Positions 51,958 to 60,472 of a DNA stretch of 64,000 nt are shown piece after piece. The position numbers and the translations under genes are program-made. How positions within the stretch are numbered: position 1 is the first letter of the stretch; each line of letters starts with the position of its first letter. Source of the DNA: G965267185 sp965267185 (GTDB taxonomy: Bacteria; Pseudomonadota; Alphaproteobacteria; UBA6615); the NCBI GenBank assembly GCA_965267185.1, contig OZ253937.1:806001-870000 (forward strand). The letters run 5' to 3'. The notes under the pieces are model-generated. The model saw only the letters and a program-made list of their open reading frames with translations. It made no database searches and was not told where the DNA came from.

Positions 51958-53184
51958 TTAGAGACCGAGCACGTCCTTGGCGAGCGCATTGAACTCGTCC
52001 TGGCTCATTAGCCGCTTGTGGATGAGGCCCCAGTCCTTGACGGCCATGAGAACGTCCATGGCTTTTTCGTCCTCGACGCTGATTTGAATGCGCGCGAGCC
52101 ACTCCTTCACCGTGTCGATGCCTGAGCCCTTGCCCATTACGGTCTCGGGTTCGGCCTGGCCGACCATGCGGGGGCGGAACGGCATCACCTCGGTCTGATA
52201 TTCGTCACCGCAGTTCAACAGCCAGGTGGCGATGATGCCGGATTCGACCTTGAAGAGATCGTCGCCGACCACCGGCCGGTTGCTCGGTACGACGACGCCG
52301 CAAACGTCGCGCACCTGATCGGCGAGCCATTTCAGCTTGTCGAGCTTGATGCCGATGTCGATGTCGTAGAGCGTGCGCAACGCCATCACGGTTTCTTCCA
52401 TCGGCACGTTGCCGGCGCGCTCGCCGACGCCCAAGACCGTCGATTGGATAACCTCGACGCCTTCCGACAGCGCCATGATGGTATTGGCGACGCCCAAGCC
52501 GTAGTCCATGTGGAAATGGGCTTCCAACGGAATGTCGGGGAACCGGTTTTTCATCGAGCGCACGAAATACTGCATGGCGTGGATCGAGGTGGCGCCCATG
52601 GTGTCGACCAGGGCAAGGCCGTCCATATGGCCTTCCTTGCCGACGCGGTCGATCAGGTCGATCACCCAGTTCAAATCGGAGCGGGTGAAGTCGATGGGGA
52701 AGAACACCACTTCCAAGCCCTGCTCGTGGGCATAGCTGGTGGATTCGATCGACAAGTCGATGGCGCGGTCGAGTTCCCAGCGATAGCCGTACTCGATCAA
52801 GTGGGGGCTGGCCGGCACTTCCATGATGACGCCGTTGACGCCGGAATCGACGGCGCGCTTAACGTCTTCGACCATGCAACGGGCAAAGGCGTAGACGTCC
52901 GGGCCGAAGTCGCGCTTCGCGAGCTCTTGCACCACCTTGGCATCGTCCTTCGAGACCACCGGCATGCCGGCTTCGATCCGCTGCACACCGACCTCGGCGA
53001 GCGCCTCGGCGATGCGAATCTTATCGTCATAGTTGAACGCCAGACCGGCTTGCTGTTCGCCGTCGCGCAGCGTGACGTCATGAATGCGGATGTTGTCCGG
53101 GAATTTCCAATCTTTAGTGACTTCCGGGGCAAAATTCCAAGGGCTGGTAAACCAATCTTCTGATTTCCAGGGTGTGTCGCTCAT
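51958..53184 (-). CDS. DRE-TIM metallolyase (isopropylmalate/homocitrate synthase-like)
   Basis: 408-residue aldol-condensing enzyme of the HMGL-like family. The catalytic motif is HDVTLRDGEQQAGLAF and the metal-ligand motif HFHMDYGLGVANT. It lacks the regulatory C-terminal domain of alpha-isopropylmalate synthase, so it is closer to homocitrate synthase or uncharacterised relatives. No leu or lys genes are adjacent, so the acyl-CoA and keto-acid partners cannot be deduced. Confidence 0.82.
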   Translation of the reverse strand: MSDTPWKSEDWFTSPWNFAPEVTKDWKFPDNIRIHDVTLRDGEQQAGLAFNYDDKIRIAEALAEVGVQRIEAGMPVVSKDDAKVVQELAKRDFGPDVYAFARCMVEDVKRAVDSGVNGVIMEVPASPHLIEYGYRWELDRAIDLSIESTSYAHEQGLEVVFFPIDFTRSDLNWVIDLIDRVGKEGHMDGLALVDTMGATSIHAMQYFVRSMKNRFPDIPLEAHFHMDYGLGVANTIMALSEGVEVIQSTVLGVGERAGNVPMEETVMALRTLYDIDIGIKLDKLKWLADQVRDVCGVVVPSNRPVVGDDLFKVESGIIATWLLNCGDEYQTEVMPFRPRMVGQAEPETVMGKGSGIDTVKEWLARIQISVEDEKAMDVLMAVKDWGLIHKRLMSQDEFNALAKDVLGL

Positions 53185-53459
53185 GGATGACTCCTCCTCC
53201 CGCGCATCGTCTTCGCTGACGGCCGGTTGGTTTTTCGTATGGTTTGGTCCGGGAAATTCCCCCCAGGCTCAAGGCGGGCGGAATGTAGGAAACGGCTCGG
53301 AGTGAGTCAACGCGTGTTGCTGCGTTGCACATGCGCCGCCGGAACAACAGTTTGCGGCTAGGTGCACAGCGCCGCCCGCTTGCGCCGCACGCGGGCACGC
53401 TGCATCATCGCGCCAATTGCGGCAAAGCGATGCCCGCATGATATCTCACGGGGAAGACG

Positions 53460-54095
53460 ATGCTCTACGAATTGCGAACCTATACGGCACGCGCCGGCGG
53501 CGTGCCGAAAATATTGAAGGCCAACGAGGAGGTCGGCCGGCCGGTGCGCGGCGACGACTACGGCAAGCTCGAAGGCTACTGGTACACCGATATTGGGCCG
53601 CTCAATCAGGTCATGCACTTGTGGAGCTATGAAGACATGGCCGAGCGCGACGCCAAGCGCGCGGAACTCGGCAAACTCGAAGGCTGGACCAAGGAGTACA
53701 TCCCGCTCATCCGGCCGCTGATCGTGAAGCAGGAACTTCGCTTCATGCAGGCCCATCGCGAACTGACCGCGCCTGCCGAAGGCGGCAACTTCTATGAGTT
53801 CCGCAACTACCGGGTGCTGCCGGGCAAAGCCGGCGAATTCATGGAACGGTTTGTCGACGTCATGCCGACCCGCGAAAAGTACTCGAAGAACCTATGTGCC
53901 TGGATCACCCAAGCGCCGGACCCCAATGAAGTGTGTCACCTGTGGGCGTACAAGGACTCGACCGAGCGCAAGCAGGCCCGTGACGGCGTCATGAATGAAA
54001 CGGCGTGGCAGGAGTATGGTGCCGCGGTGCAGCAAATATTGGTCGAGATGCACTCGACCATGATGTGGCCCTCGAGCTTCTCACCGCTGCAGTAA
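53460..54095 (+). CDS. NIPSNAP-family protein
   Basis: 211 residues formed by two ferredoxin-like NIPSNAP halves: YELRTYTARAGGVPKIL with HLWSYEDMAERDAKRAEL, and YEFRNYRVLPGKAGEFMERF with HLWAYKDSTERKQARDGV. Bacterial members are uncharacterised. GGGGAAG precedes the ATG. Divergent from the DRE-TIM enzyme gene. Confidence 0.88.
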   Translation: MLYELRTYTARAGGVPKILKANEEVGRPVRGDDYGKLEGYWYTDIGPLNQVMHLWSYEDMAERDAKRAELGKLEGWTKEYIPLIRPLIVKQELRFMQAHRELTAPAEGGNFYEFRNYRVLPGKAGEFMERFVDVMPTREKYSKNLCAWITQAPDPNEVCHLWAYKDSTERKQARDGVMNETAWQEYGAAVQQILVEMHSTMMWPSSFSPLQ

Positions 54096-54490
54096 ACGGC
54101 ACCGGATCGGCCAGCCTCGCGTAATTTTGTCTCCGCGATAATTCGCCGCTGAGTAGGCTGCGATGGAGAATACAAATTTGGAAATTAGGAGATAATCTGC
54201 CTTGTTTGCCAAATTGTTAGCCGCTGCGGCGCACCCGCCGATACACCTGCAGACGGCGCAGACGCGCTATGCGAACGGCGCAAAATGGGGGTTCCGGCGT
54301 CGGCTAAATATTTGACAAGCCTGGATGAGGGCCGTACCAAAGACGGGTCTTGTAGAAGACTCAAAGGGGGACGAAGAAGCCTCCGTAAAAACGGAACATA
54401 CCAATCGCGTTTAACGGTCTATCACGTCGCCGTGCCACAGACGGGCGGTGGCGCTTATGCGACCTACGTCACCAAACCAAATGGGAGGAT
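54096..54490 (+). other. 395-base leader region of the TRAP transporter operon
   Basis: No gene seen apart from a weak 70-codon frame. It contains the promoter at 54312 and an untranslated leader of about 145 bases with two short stems, GTCTT/AAGAC near 54348-54361 and CCGT/ACGG near 54382. I found no match to a known riboswitch class by eye. Confidence 0.5.
54312..54340 (+). promoter_or_regulatory. Candidate sigma-70 promoter of the TRAP operon
   Basis: TTGACA (54312-54317), a 17-base spacer and TACCAA (54335-54340). The -35 is perfect and the -10 weak, suggesting activator dependence or moderate strength. Confidence 0.55.
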
Positions 54491-55582
54491 ATGGTGAAGC
54501 TAAAGATTAAATCAGTCCTTGGATTTGCAGCGGCAGCGACAGTTGCCGGCAGCATGCTGGCGGCGAGTGCTCCGGCGCAGGCCGATGCCATCAATATCCG
54601 CATCGCGTCCGGCCATCCGCCGACCGTCGTCTATGCCGGCTTGATGAAAAACTTCTTCCAGCCGGAACTCAAAAAGGCCATCGAGTCTCAGACCGATCAC
54701 ACGGTCAACTTCATCGAAGGCTACAGCGGTTCGATCGTGAAGGTGTTCGATACCTTCGAGGGCGTACAGAACGGCGTCGTCGATGTGGGCGGCTTCTGCT
54801 ACTGCTTCGAGGCGTCGAAACTGCCGATGCACGCCTTCCAGATCATGCTGCCGTTCGGCACCATGGATCCGGTGCAAAGCGTTGGCGCGGCGGCTGATAT
54901 CTATGACCAGTTCCCGAGCTTGGCCGAGCGTTTCCAAGGCTTCGATCAAACCCTTCTCGCCATCATCGGCGACGGTGGCTACAACATCGGCACCAACTTC
55001 GAATGGAAGACCCTCGACGATCTCAAGGGCCGGAAAATTCTCGGTGCGGGTCTCAACCTGAACTGGATGAGCCAGGCCGGTATCGGCATCGTGCCGGTGA
55101 CCGACGGTCTGCCGGGCTGGTACCAGAAGATCAAAACCGGTGTTGCCGAAGGTGGCATCATGTTCCCGAGCGCCTGGGGCAAGACCTTCGGATTGTGGGA
55201 AGTGGGTGAGTTCTACACCACGATAGGCTTCGGCTCGATCACGTGGCACGGCCTCACCGTGAACAACCGGTTCTGGGACCGTCTGCCCGACGACGCCAAG
55301 CCGATCTTCCAAGAGGTGGCGGGCCGTTTCCAGACCCTCACCGGTTCGGCCAACAAGGAAGGCTATGAGAAAGACATGGCCTGGCTGAAAGAAAACATCA
55401 CGGTAAGCGAGCTTCCGGCTGACGTTCGTCTGAGCTGGGCGAAGTCTTTGGCCCATTGGCCGCAGAAGCACGCCGATGAGCTGGAAGGCAAGGGTTTCCC
55501 GGCCAAGAAGCTCCTCAACGCATACTTAGTCGCAGCGGAAAAGCAAGGCTACGAGTGGCCGGTCCGTTACGAAATCAAATAG
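54491..55582 (+). CDS. dctP: TRAP transporter substrate-binding protein (DctP)
   Basis: 363-residue periplasmic binding protein with a signal peptide (cleavage after AQADA near residue 33). The DctP-family body includes RIASGHPPTVVYAG and WKTLDDLKGRKILGAGLN, where an arginine usually binds the substrate carboxylate, and PGWYQKIKTGVAEGGIMFPSAWGK. GGGAGGA precedes ATG at 54491 or GTG at 54494. It serves the dctQ and dctM membrane subunits downstream. Ligand not predictable, probably an organic acid. Confidence 0.9.
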   Translation: MVKLKIKSVLGFAAAATVAGSMLAASAPAQADAINIRIASGHPPTVVYAGLMKNFFQPELKKAIESQTDHTVNFIEGYSGSIVKVFDTFEGVQNGVVDVGGFCYCFEASKLPMHAFQIMLPFGTMDPVQSVGAAADIYDQFPSLAERFQGFDQTLLAIIGDGGYNIGTNFEWKTLDDLKGRKILGAGLNLNWMSQAGIGIVPVTDGLPGWYQKIKTGVAEGGIMFPSAWGKTFGLWEVGEFYTTIGFGSITWHGLTVNNRFWDRLPDDAKPIFQEVAGRFQTLTGSANKEGYEKDMAWLKENITVSELPADVRLSWAKSLAHWPQKHADELEGKGFPAKKLLNAYLVAAEKQGYEWPVRYEIK

Positions 55583-55611
55583 TTCCGGTATCGGTCTAAT
55601 CCGACCTACCT

Positions 55612-55653
55612 GAGACGCCGGCTGGACACGGGCAAATGTGTCCAGCCGGTCTC
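55612..55653 (+). terminator. Intercistronic hairpin after dctP
   Basis: A perfect 12-base stem (55618-55629 with 55638-55649) around an 8-base loop is extended by GAGAC/TCTC after a one-base bulge. It follows the dctP stop by 29 bases and precedes dctQ by 72. It parallels the hairpin after proX. Confidence 0.75.
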
Positions 55654-55725
55654 TCTGTGGGACGGAGAAGACCATCGACGTTATACTCCGTGTGACGGCC
55701 CAGCCCGAACACCGGGGAGGCGAGT

Positions 55726-56250
55726 ATGAACCTCATTACATTCAGCGACCGTTTGTCCAAATTTCTCATGGTGCTGGCCGCTGTTTGGGCTTTCGCTCTG
55801 ACATTTCTTATTCTCGCCGACATTATCGGCCGGGGTGTCTTCGCCGCGCCAATCAACGGCACCGTGGAGATGGTGGCCGCTTCAGTCGTGATCATCGTCT
55901 TTCTACAGGCCGGCTACGCGATCCGCAGTCGCTCGATGCTGCAGGCCGATTTCCTCGTGACCCATATGCCGGCGCCGGTGCAGCGGTTTTTCTTGGCGGT
56001 CGGCTATCTGTTGGGCGCGATTTTCTTCCTGATGATCATTACCGGCGGGTGGGAAGAGAGCATTCGCTCCTATGTCGAAGGTGAGTTCGAAGGCGAAGGC
56101 GCGCTACGTGTGCCGTCCTGGCCCGCCCGCTGGACCGTTATCATCGGCAGCGCGTTGGCGATGATCAACTACTGCGTTATGGCCTATCTCGACGTCTTCA
56201 GGCCCGACATGCTGGATTCGGAAGTCGATAAGGACGGTCAGCTGCTTTAG
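55726..56250 (+). CDS. dctQ: TRAP transporter small permease (DctQ)
   Basis: 174 residues with four membrane helices: LMVLAAVWAFALTFLILADIIGRG, VEMVAASVVIIVFLQAGYAI, FFLAVGYLLGAIFFLMIITGGW and WTVIIGSALAMINYCVMAYLD. DctQ subunits hold the large permease in a complex driven by sodium or proton gradients. GGGGAGG precedes the ATG. Confidence 0.88.
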   Translation: MNLITFSDRLSKFLMVLAAVWAFALTFLILADIIGRGVFAAPINGTVEMVAASVVIIVFLQAGYAIRSRSMLQADFLVTHMPAPVQRFFLAVGYLLGAIFFLMIITGGWEESIRSYVEGEFEGEGALRVPSWPARWTVIIGSALAMINYCVMAYLDVFRPDMLDSEVDKDGQLL

Positions 56251-56284
56251 CGGCACTCTAGCGAAGAATTAAGGAACGTAATCC

Positions 56285-57664
56285 GTGTTCGAAGTAAATA
56301 TCGCCGTTTTGCTGGTCGTTTGCCTCGTGGCGCTGGTCGCTGTCGGTGTTCACATCGCCATTGCCCTGGGTATGACCAGTGCGCTTGGCATCTTCATGGT
56401 GACCGGCTCCGATATTTACGCATTCCGCACCGTGCAGACCATGCTGGCGGCGACCGCCTACGAGGCGATTCGAGACTTTGTTTTCGCAGTGATACCGCTG
56501 TTCTTATTGATGGGAGAATTCATCAGTAAGTCGGGAACGGTCACCGACGTCTATCGTGGCGTCAACAAAATGTTGCGCAGGCTACCGGGCCGGCTGGCGA
56601 TCGCGACAATCGTCGGAAATGCGCTGTTCTCTTTCGTCACCGGCGTCAGCATCGCTTCCGCCGCGACGTTCTCGCGGATCGCCTACCCCGAGATGCAGCG
56701 TTTTAACTACCATCACGGCTTCGCTCTGGGCGCGGTTGCCGGATCAAGCTGTCTTGGCATGCTGATCCCACCGAGCGTTCTAATGATCGTGTGGGGCATT
56801 CTCACCGAGCAATCGATCGGTCAGCTGTTCGCCGGCGGCGTTTTGCCGGGGCTCCTGTTGATGACCCTGTTCATCATCTACGTGTTCGCGATGGCGCTTA
56901 TCAAACCTAGCGTGGTCGGCGCGGGCACGGTGAAGCCGAACGAGACGGCGAAGGCCGTTGGCGCCGACGTGGCGCCCCTAAGCGATGAAGACGACGTTTC
57001 GACGACTCAGTTCCTTATCAGCTTGTTCGGGATTGTCGCCGTCGTCGTTGCCGTGCTCGGCGGCATCTGGTTCGGCATCTTCTCGCCGACCGAAGGCGCG
57101 GGTGCGGGTGCGTTCATCGGCCTGATCCTGGCCCTCATAAAAGGCATGCGCTACCGCGAGTTCATCGACGCTATCCTATCGGTCGGCCGTACCTCGGCGC
57201 CGATTCTGCTGCTCCTGGTCGCGGCCTCGCTCTATTCGCGCACCTTGGCGATGACCGGCATGGCCAACGCCATCGAGGGCCTGTTCCTTGGCTCGGGCAT
57301 GGAGCCGTGGATGATCATCACGGTGATGGTGCTCATCTGGTTTGCGCTTGGCATGATCATTGACTCGATTTCGATCATGCTGCTCACGGCGGCAATTTTC
57401 TCACCCATCGCGGTTAAGCTCGGGTTCGACCCGATCGCGTTCGCCATTATCGCGATCATTGCCATCGAGGCGGGTCTGCTGACCCCACCCTTCGGCTTAT
57501 TGGTCTATACGGTCAAATCTGCGATCACCGATATCGATCCCAATATGAACGTGATGACCATTTTTAAGAGCTCGACGCCCTATTGGATCATCATGTTGAT
57601 CGCCATGGTGTTGATCGTCCGGTTCCCGGAAATCGCGACATACTTACCGAATTTACTGTTTTGA
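56285..57664 (+). CDS. dctM: TRAP transporter large permease (DctM)
   Basis: 459-residue permease with about twelve membrane helices. GTG start at 56285 after AGGAAC. Recognisable are AVIPLFLLMGEFISKSGTVTDVYRGVNKML, GSSCLGMLIPPSVLMIVWGILTEQSIGQLFAGG and EAGLLTPPFGLLVYTVKSA. It forms the translocation channel with DctQ and takes substrate from DctP. Confidence 0.93.
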   Translation: MFEVNIAVLLVVCLVALVAVGVHIAIALGMTSALGIFMVTGSDIYAFRTVQTMLAATAYEAIRDFVFAVIPLFLLMGEFISKSGTVTDVYRGVNKMLRRLPGRLAIATIVGNALFSFVTGVSIASAATFSRIAYPEMQRFNYHHGFALGAVAGSSCLGMLIPPSVLMIVWGILTEQSIGQLFAGGVLPGLLLMTLFIIYVFAMALIKPSVVGAGTVKPNETAKAVGADVAPLSDEDDVSTTQFLISLFGIVAVVVAVLGGIWFGIFSPTEGAGAGAFIGLILALIKGMRYREFIDAILSVGRTSAPILLLLVAASLYSRTLAMTGMANAIEGLFLGSGMEPWMIITVMVLIWFALGMIIDSISIMLLTAAIFSPIAVKLGFDPIAFAIIAIIAIEAGLLTPPFGLLVYTVKSAITDIDPNMNVMTIFKSSTPYWIIMLIAMVLIVRFPEIATYLPNLLF

Positions 57665-57790
57665 GCCGTAACGGCGCGTTGAGCGGGGCTTAGCGGCAAG
57701 GCCACCGCAGGATTGCCATATTCTCCGCTTATTAACCGGAGTACGCTCTAATCGGCACACCGATTTTCGGACTGCTCGAGGCCGTATCCC

Positions 57791-58462
57791 ATGTTGTTCC
57801 GCCGCTTCATCCTGGTTCTTGCGTTTGCTGTCTTAGGTCTGGCGGCACCTGCCGGTAGCGCCTCGGCTTCCGAGTGCCGCGCCTTGGAGCATGGCGGCCG
57901 CTTCGAGGTGGCCGTCAACATCGATGTTAACGAGCCGGACATCTACAACAATTTGAGCAAAGCGGAACTCGGCGGTTCGAACGCCCATGGACGGCGCGGG
58001 CAAACTTTGGGAACTATGCAGAGCGGCGTGTCCCTGAGCTGGTCGATCAACTACCAGTTTCGCGAAGCCGGCGACGTTGTTTGTTTCGCTGTCGCCAGTG
58101 CCGATGTTGATCTGGCGTACGATCAACTCGACATCTACATCGCCGCCGACTATCAGCCCCAGAGCTGCCAATACGAGGCGGTGCTCGATCATGAACAAGA
58201 GCATGTGGTGGTCGCGCAAACCACTATGAGAGCTTACGAGCAGAGATTTCGCGATGCGTTGGACTCACGCTCGATACCGACGCCCGACCGGCCCGCCGAG
58301 GCGCGCTCGCAAGCCGAAGCGCAAGCCGAAGTCGATCAGCTTTTCAAGCAAAAGCTACTACCGCTGCTGGAAGAAATGACTCAGGAGCTGGAAGTGCGGC
58401 AGGCGCAAGTGGATACCCTGGAGAACTACCAGAAAACCTGGCGGCGCTGCCGCCGCTGGTAA
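57791..58462 (+). CDS. DUF922 exported zincin-like protein
   Basis: 223 residues: signal peptide (ending GSASAS), DUF922 domain with YQFREAGDVVCFAVASADVDL and the HExxH-type site HEQEH (H134-H138) preceded by a conserved aspartate, then a helical, Glu/Gln-rich C-terminal tail. The site suggests a zinc metallopeptidase in the periplasm, but family activity is not established. Confidence 0.78.
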   Translation: MLFRRFILVLAFAVLGLAAPAGSASASECRALEHGGRFEVAVNIDVNEPDIYNNLSKAELGGSNAHGRRGQTLGTMQSGVSLSWSINYQFREAGDVVCFAVASADVDLAYDQLDIYIAADYQPQSCQYEAVLDHEQEHVVVAQTTMRAYEQRFRDALDSRSIPTPDRPAEARSQAEAQAEVDQLFKQKLLPLLEEMTQELEVRQAQVDTLENYQKTWRRCRRW

Positions 58463-58518
58463 CTCGGTGCGGGTTCGCGAATATGTGCCACCGGCCAAAG
58501 GGTTGAGCAGGAGTAGCC

Positions 58519-59163
58519 TTAAAACGCCGCGTTGCGTCTGCCCGCATGGCGAAACCGGAACCCGCATTTCTTAGCGCCGGGCGAGCGGAACCCGACGAAC
58601 AGCTTCGAGGTGTTCACGTAACCGGCGCACCCGACGATCTTGGCGCCGCCGCGCGCATCGGCGCGGAGCGATGCGAAGTTATGGGTATGGATTGTCGCCA
58701 GCGTGTGGGTCACGGCGTGCTGACGGTCCAGCGCATCCAGCGCGCCGAACGAGCCGCGGATGTGGCGGCCGCGATAGTCCGGATGGGTGAAGCTGCTGGT
58801 GGTAAATCGATGCCCCGGATGGAAGTCGACCCATATTTCGCCATCGTAGGGCGCCGCCTTGTAGATGACCCAACCGTAGGCGGCGAGTCGGCCATCGAGA
58901 TAGGTCGCCACACACGTATCGCCGCGGGCGAACGCGTCATTGACATACTTTTTTTCCAGTTTGTACGAGGGATCGGCGATGTATGGGGCTAGATCTTCCG
59001 CCGCAGCAAGCCGGACTTCGATCGACGGCGGCGCGGGACGCGATTGCGCCAGGTCGCGCCGGGTAACCCACACCACGTCCAACCCGACAAGACGGTTCAA
59101 CCCGATCATAAGGCGGCTATAGAGGTAGCGCGGCCAGCCCCAGCGCTCTATCTCGTCGCGCAT
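58519..59163 (-). CDS. GNAT-like acetyltransferase, unknown substrate
   Basis: 214 residues. The middle resembles a GNAT fold: CVATYLDGRLAAYGWVIYK, then EIWVDFHPGHRFTTSSFTHPDYRGRHIRGSFGALDAL, where YRGRHIRG occupies the acetyl-CoA loop position, and IHTHNFASLR as the usual later helix. The match is partial, and the C-terminus is basic and Cys-containing. Convergent with DUF922. Confidence 0.55.
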   Translation of the reverse strand: MRDEIERWGWPRYLYSRLMIGLNRLVGLDVVWVTRRDLAQSRPAPPSIEVRLAAAEDLAPYIADPSYKLEKKYVNDAFARGDTCVATYLDGRLAAYGWVIYKAAPYDGEIWVDFHPGHRFTTSSFTHPDYRGRHIRGSFGALDALDRQHAVTHTLATIHTHNFASLRADARGGAKIVGCAGYVNTSKLFVGFRSPGAKKCGFRFRHAGRRNAAF

Positions 59164-59221
59164 ACAGCCCCCATGAACAACAAACCGGGATAATAGTCTG
59201 CGATGAGCGAGGCCGGTAGGC

Positions 59222-60109
59222 TTACGTCGAAGCGGGGCTTTTACGCTGCAGAAAAACGGTGGCGAGAATACCCGCCGTCACCACAAGGGCGCCGGCAATG
59301 TTGAGCGCAGAAGGAATTTCGCCCAGAGTGGGGATCGCCGCGACCAGTGCGAAGGCGGGCACCCAAGCGCCAACGGCCGCCTGTCGGGTAGGGCCGAGAA
59401 CCTTGACCGCGTAGGCATGGCCGAAAATGCATAGAAACGCGCCGAATACCCCGTGAACGACGGTTTGCAGGGCGATATCCGCCAGTGGAGCCGTAGACAG
59501 GCCCGATGGCAGAAATAGAAGCCAGAGCGGTACGTAAACCAGCGCGTTCAGTACCAGCAAGGCGGCGAGCGAATGGATGACGCTGAGGCGTGCCGCCCGC
59601 ATGCCGCCATACCAGAGCGCGACGAACAGCGCGGCGCCGAGGAACAGCAGGTGACCGCGCCATTGCCCTACCACCGCGCCTGAGCCTAGTGCTTCCCAAC
59701 CCACCGCGCCGACCCCGGCGACGATGGCGGCGATACCAAGCCACTGCCAATGGCTGGGCTGTTCGCCGACCCAGACCCAAGCGACCAGCGCGGCAAAAAC
59801 GGGCAATGCGCCGTACATCACCACGGCGGCGTGGCCGACCGGCGCGAAAATCATGCCGCCGAACAGCAGGAGGATAAATGGCGCGCCGCCAAAGAACGCC
59901 ACGATCACATGATCGCGCAGCCGCACATGCCAGGGCCATGCGCGGATCAGCAGGGGAGCGGCGAGGATCGCCGCGACGCCCATGCGCAGGCCCGCCATAT
60001 CCCAAATGGTCAACGCCTCGGTCGTCGCGCCGAGCCGCCCCGCGATTAGCATGGCGACAACGCAGGCAACCGTACCGAGCCCGGCGGCAATTCCCCCCCA
60101 ATCGTTCAT
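59222..60109 (-). CDS. DMT-superfamily (EamA) transporter
   Basis: 295 residues, about ten helices: FFGGAPFILLLFGGMIFAPVGHAAVVMYGALPVFAALVAWVWVGEQPSHWQWLG and a second repeat ending GEIPSALNIAGALVVTAGILATVFL. ATG at 60109 follows AAAGGCGG; an upstream in-frame extension to 60247 is unlikely. Substrate unknown. Confidence 0.82.
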   Translation of the reverse strand: MNDWGGIAAGLGTVACVVAMLIAGRLGATTEALTIWDMAGLRMGVAAILAAPLLIRAWPWHVRLRDHVIVAFFGGAPFILLLFGGMIFAPVGHAAVVMYGALPVFAALVAWVWVGEQPSHWQWLGIAAIVAGVGAVGWEALGSGAVVGQWRGHLLFLGAALFVALWYGGMRAARLSVIHSLAALLVLNALVYVPLWLLFLPSGLSTAPLADIALQTVVHGVFGAFLCIFGHAYAVKVLGPTRQAAVGAWVPAFALVAAIPTLGEIPSALNIAGALVVTAGILATVFLQRKSPAST

Positions 60110-60472
60110 TGGTAACTGTTTACCGCCTTTCCTTTTCCCATAGTTCCTTAGCGCGGCGTCACCCGTATGCGACCTAGCCGGGTGACGAAATTTGGTCTTT
60201 GCATGGGAAGAATAGGTGATATGCCCGCTGGCCCCAGTGTCAGCCACGGGCGTTCCTAGTCAGGATTGTTCGGAATCCATATAATTCAAGGAATTAAAAC
60301 GCTGATCTCGCCCAAAACTATCACGCAAAATAAACAGGTGCGAGAAGGAGAGAAAGACGTAGTTCATACCGCGCGGACACCTTTAGTTTCTTTATCGCTC
60401 TTCGGTTAGCAACCGTGGAATGGCCAAGTTCGTCGAAGCCGGCGTCGGGAACTTGTCTCGGGAGGGAGTTGG
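60110..60472. other. 363-base divergent intergenic region
   Basis: Contains the start signals of the EamA gene (left) and of the giant repeat protein (right). An AT-rich patch with TATAAT at 60280-60285 is a possible -10 for the latter, but no good -35 stands 17 bases upstream (TAGTCA). No gene seen. Confidence 0.45.
60280..60285 (+). promoter_or_regulatory. Possible -10 element of the giant repeat protein
   Basis: Perfect TATAAT within an AT-rich patch, about 190 bases before the start codon. The matching -35 (TAGTCA) is poor, so support is weak. Confidence 0.3.

Noticed and set aside
54346..54400. Riboswitch in the TRAP operon leader
   Set aside because: Only short 4-5-bp stems are visible and nothing resembles a known aptamer core.
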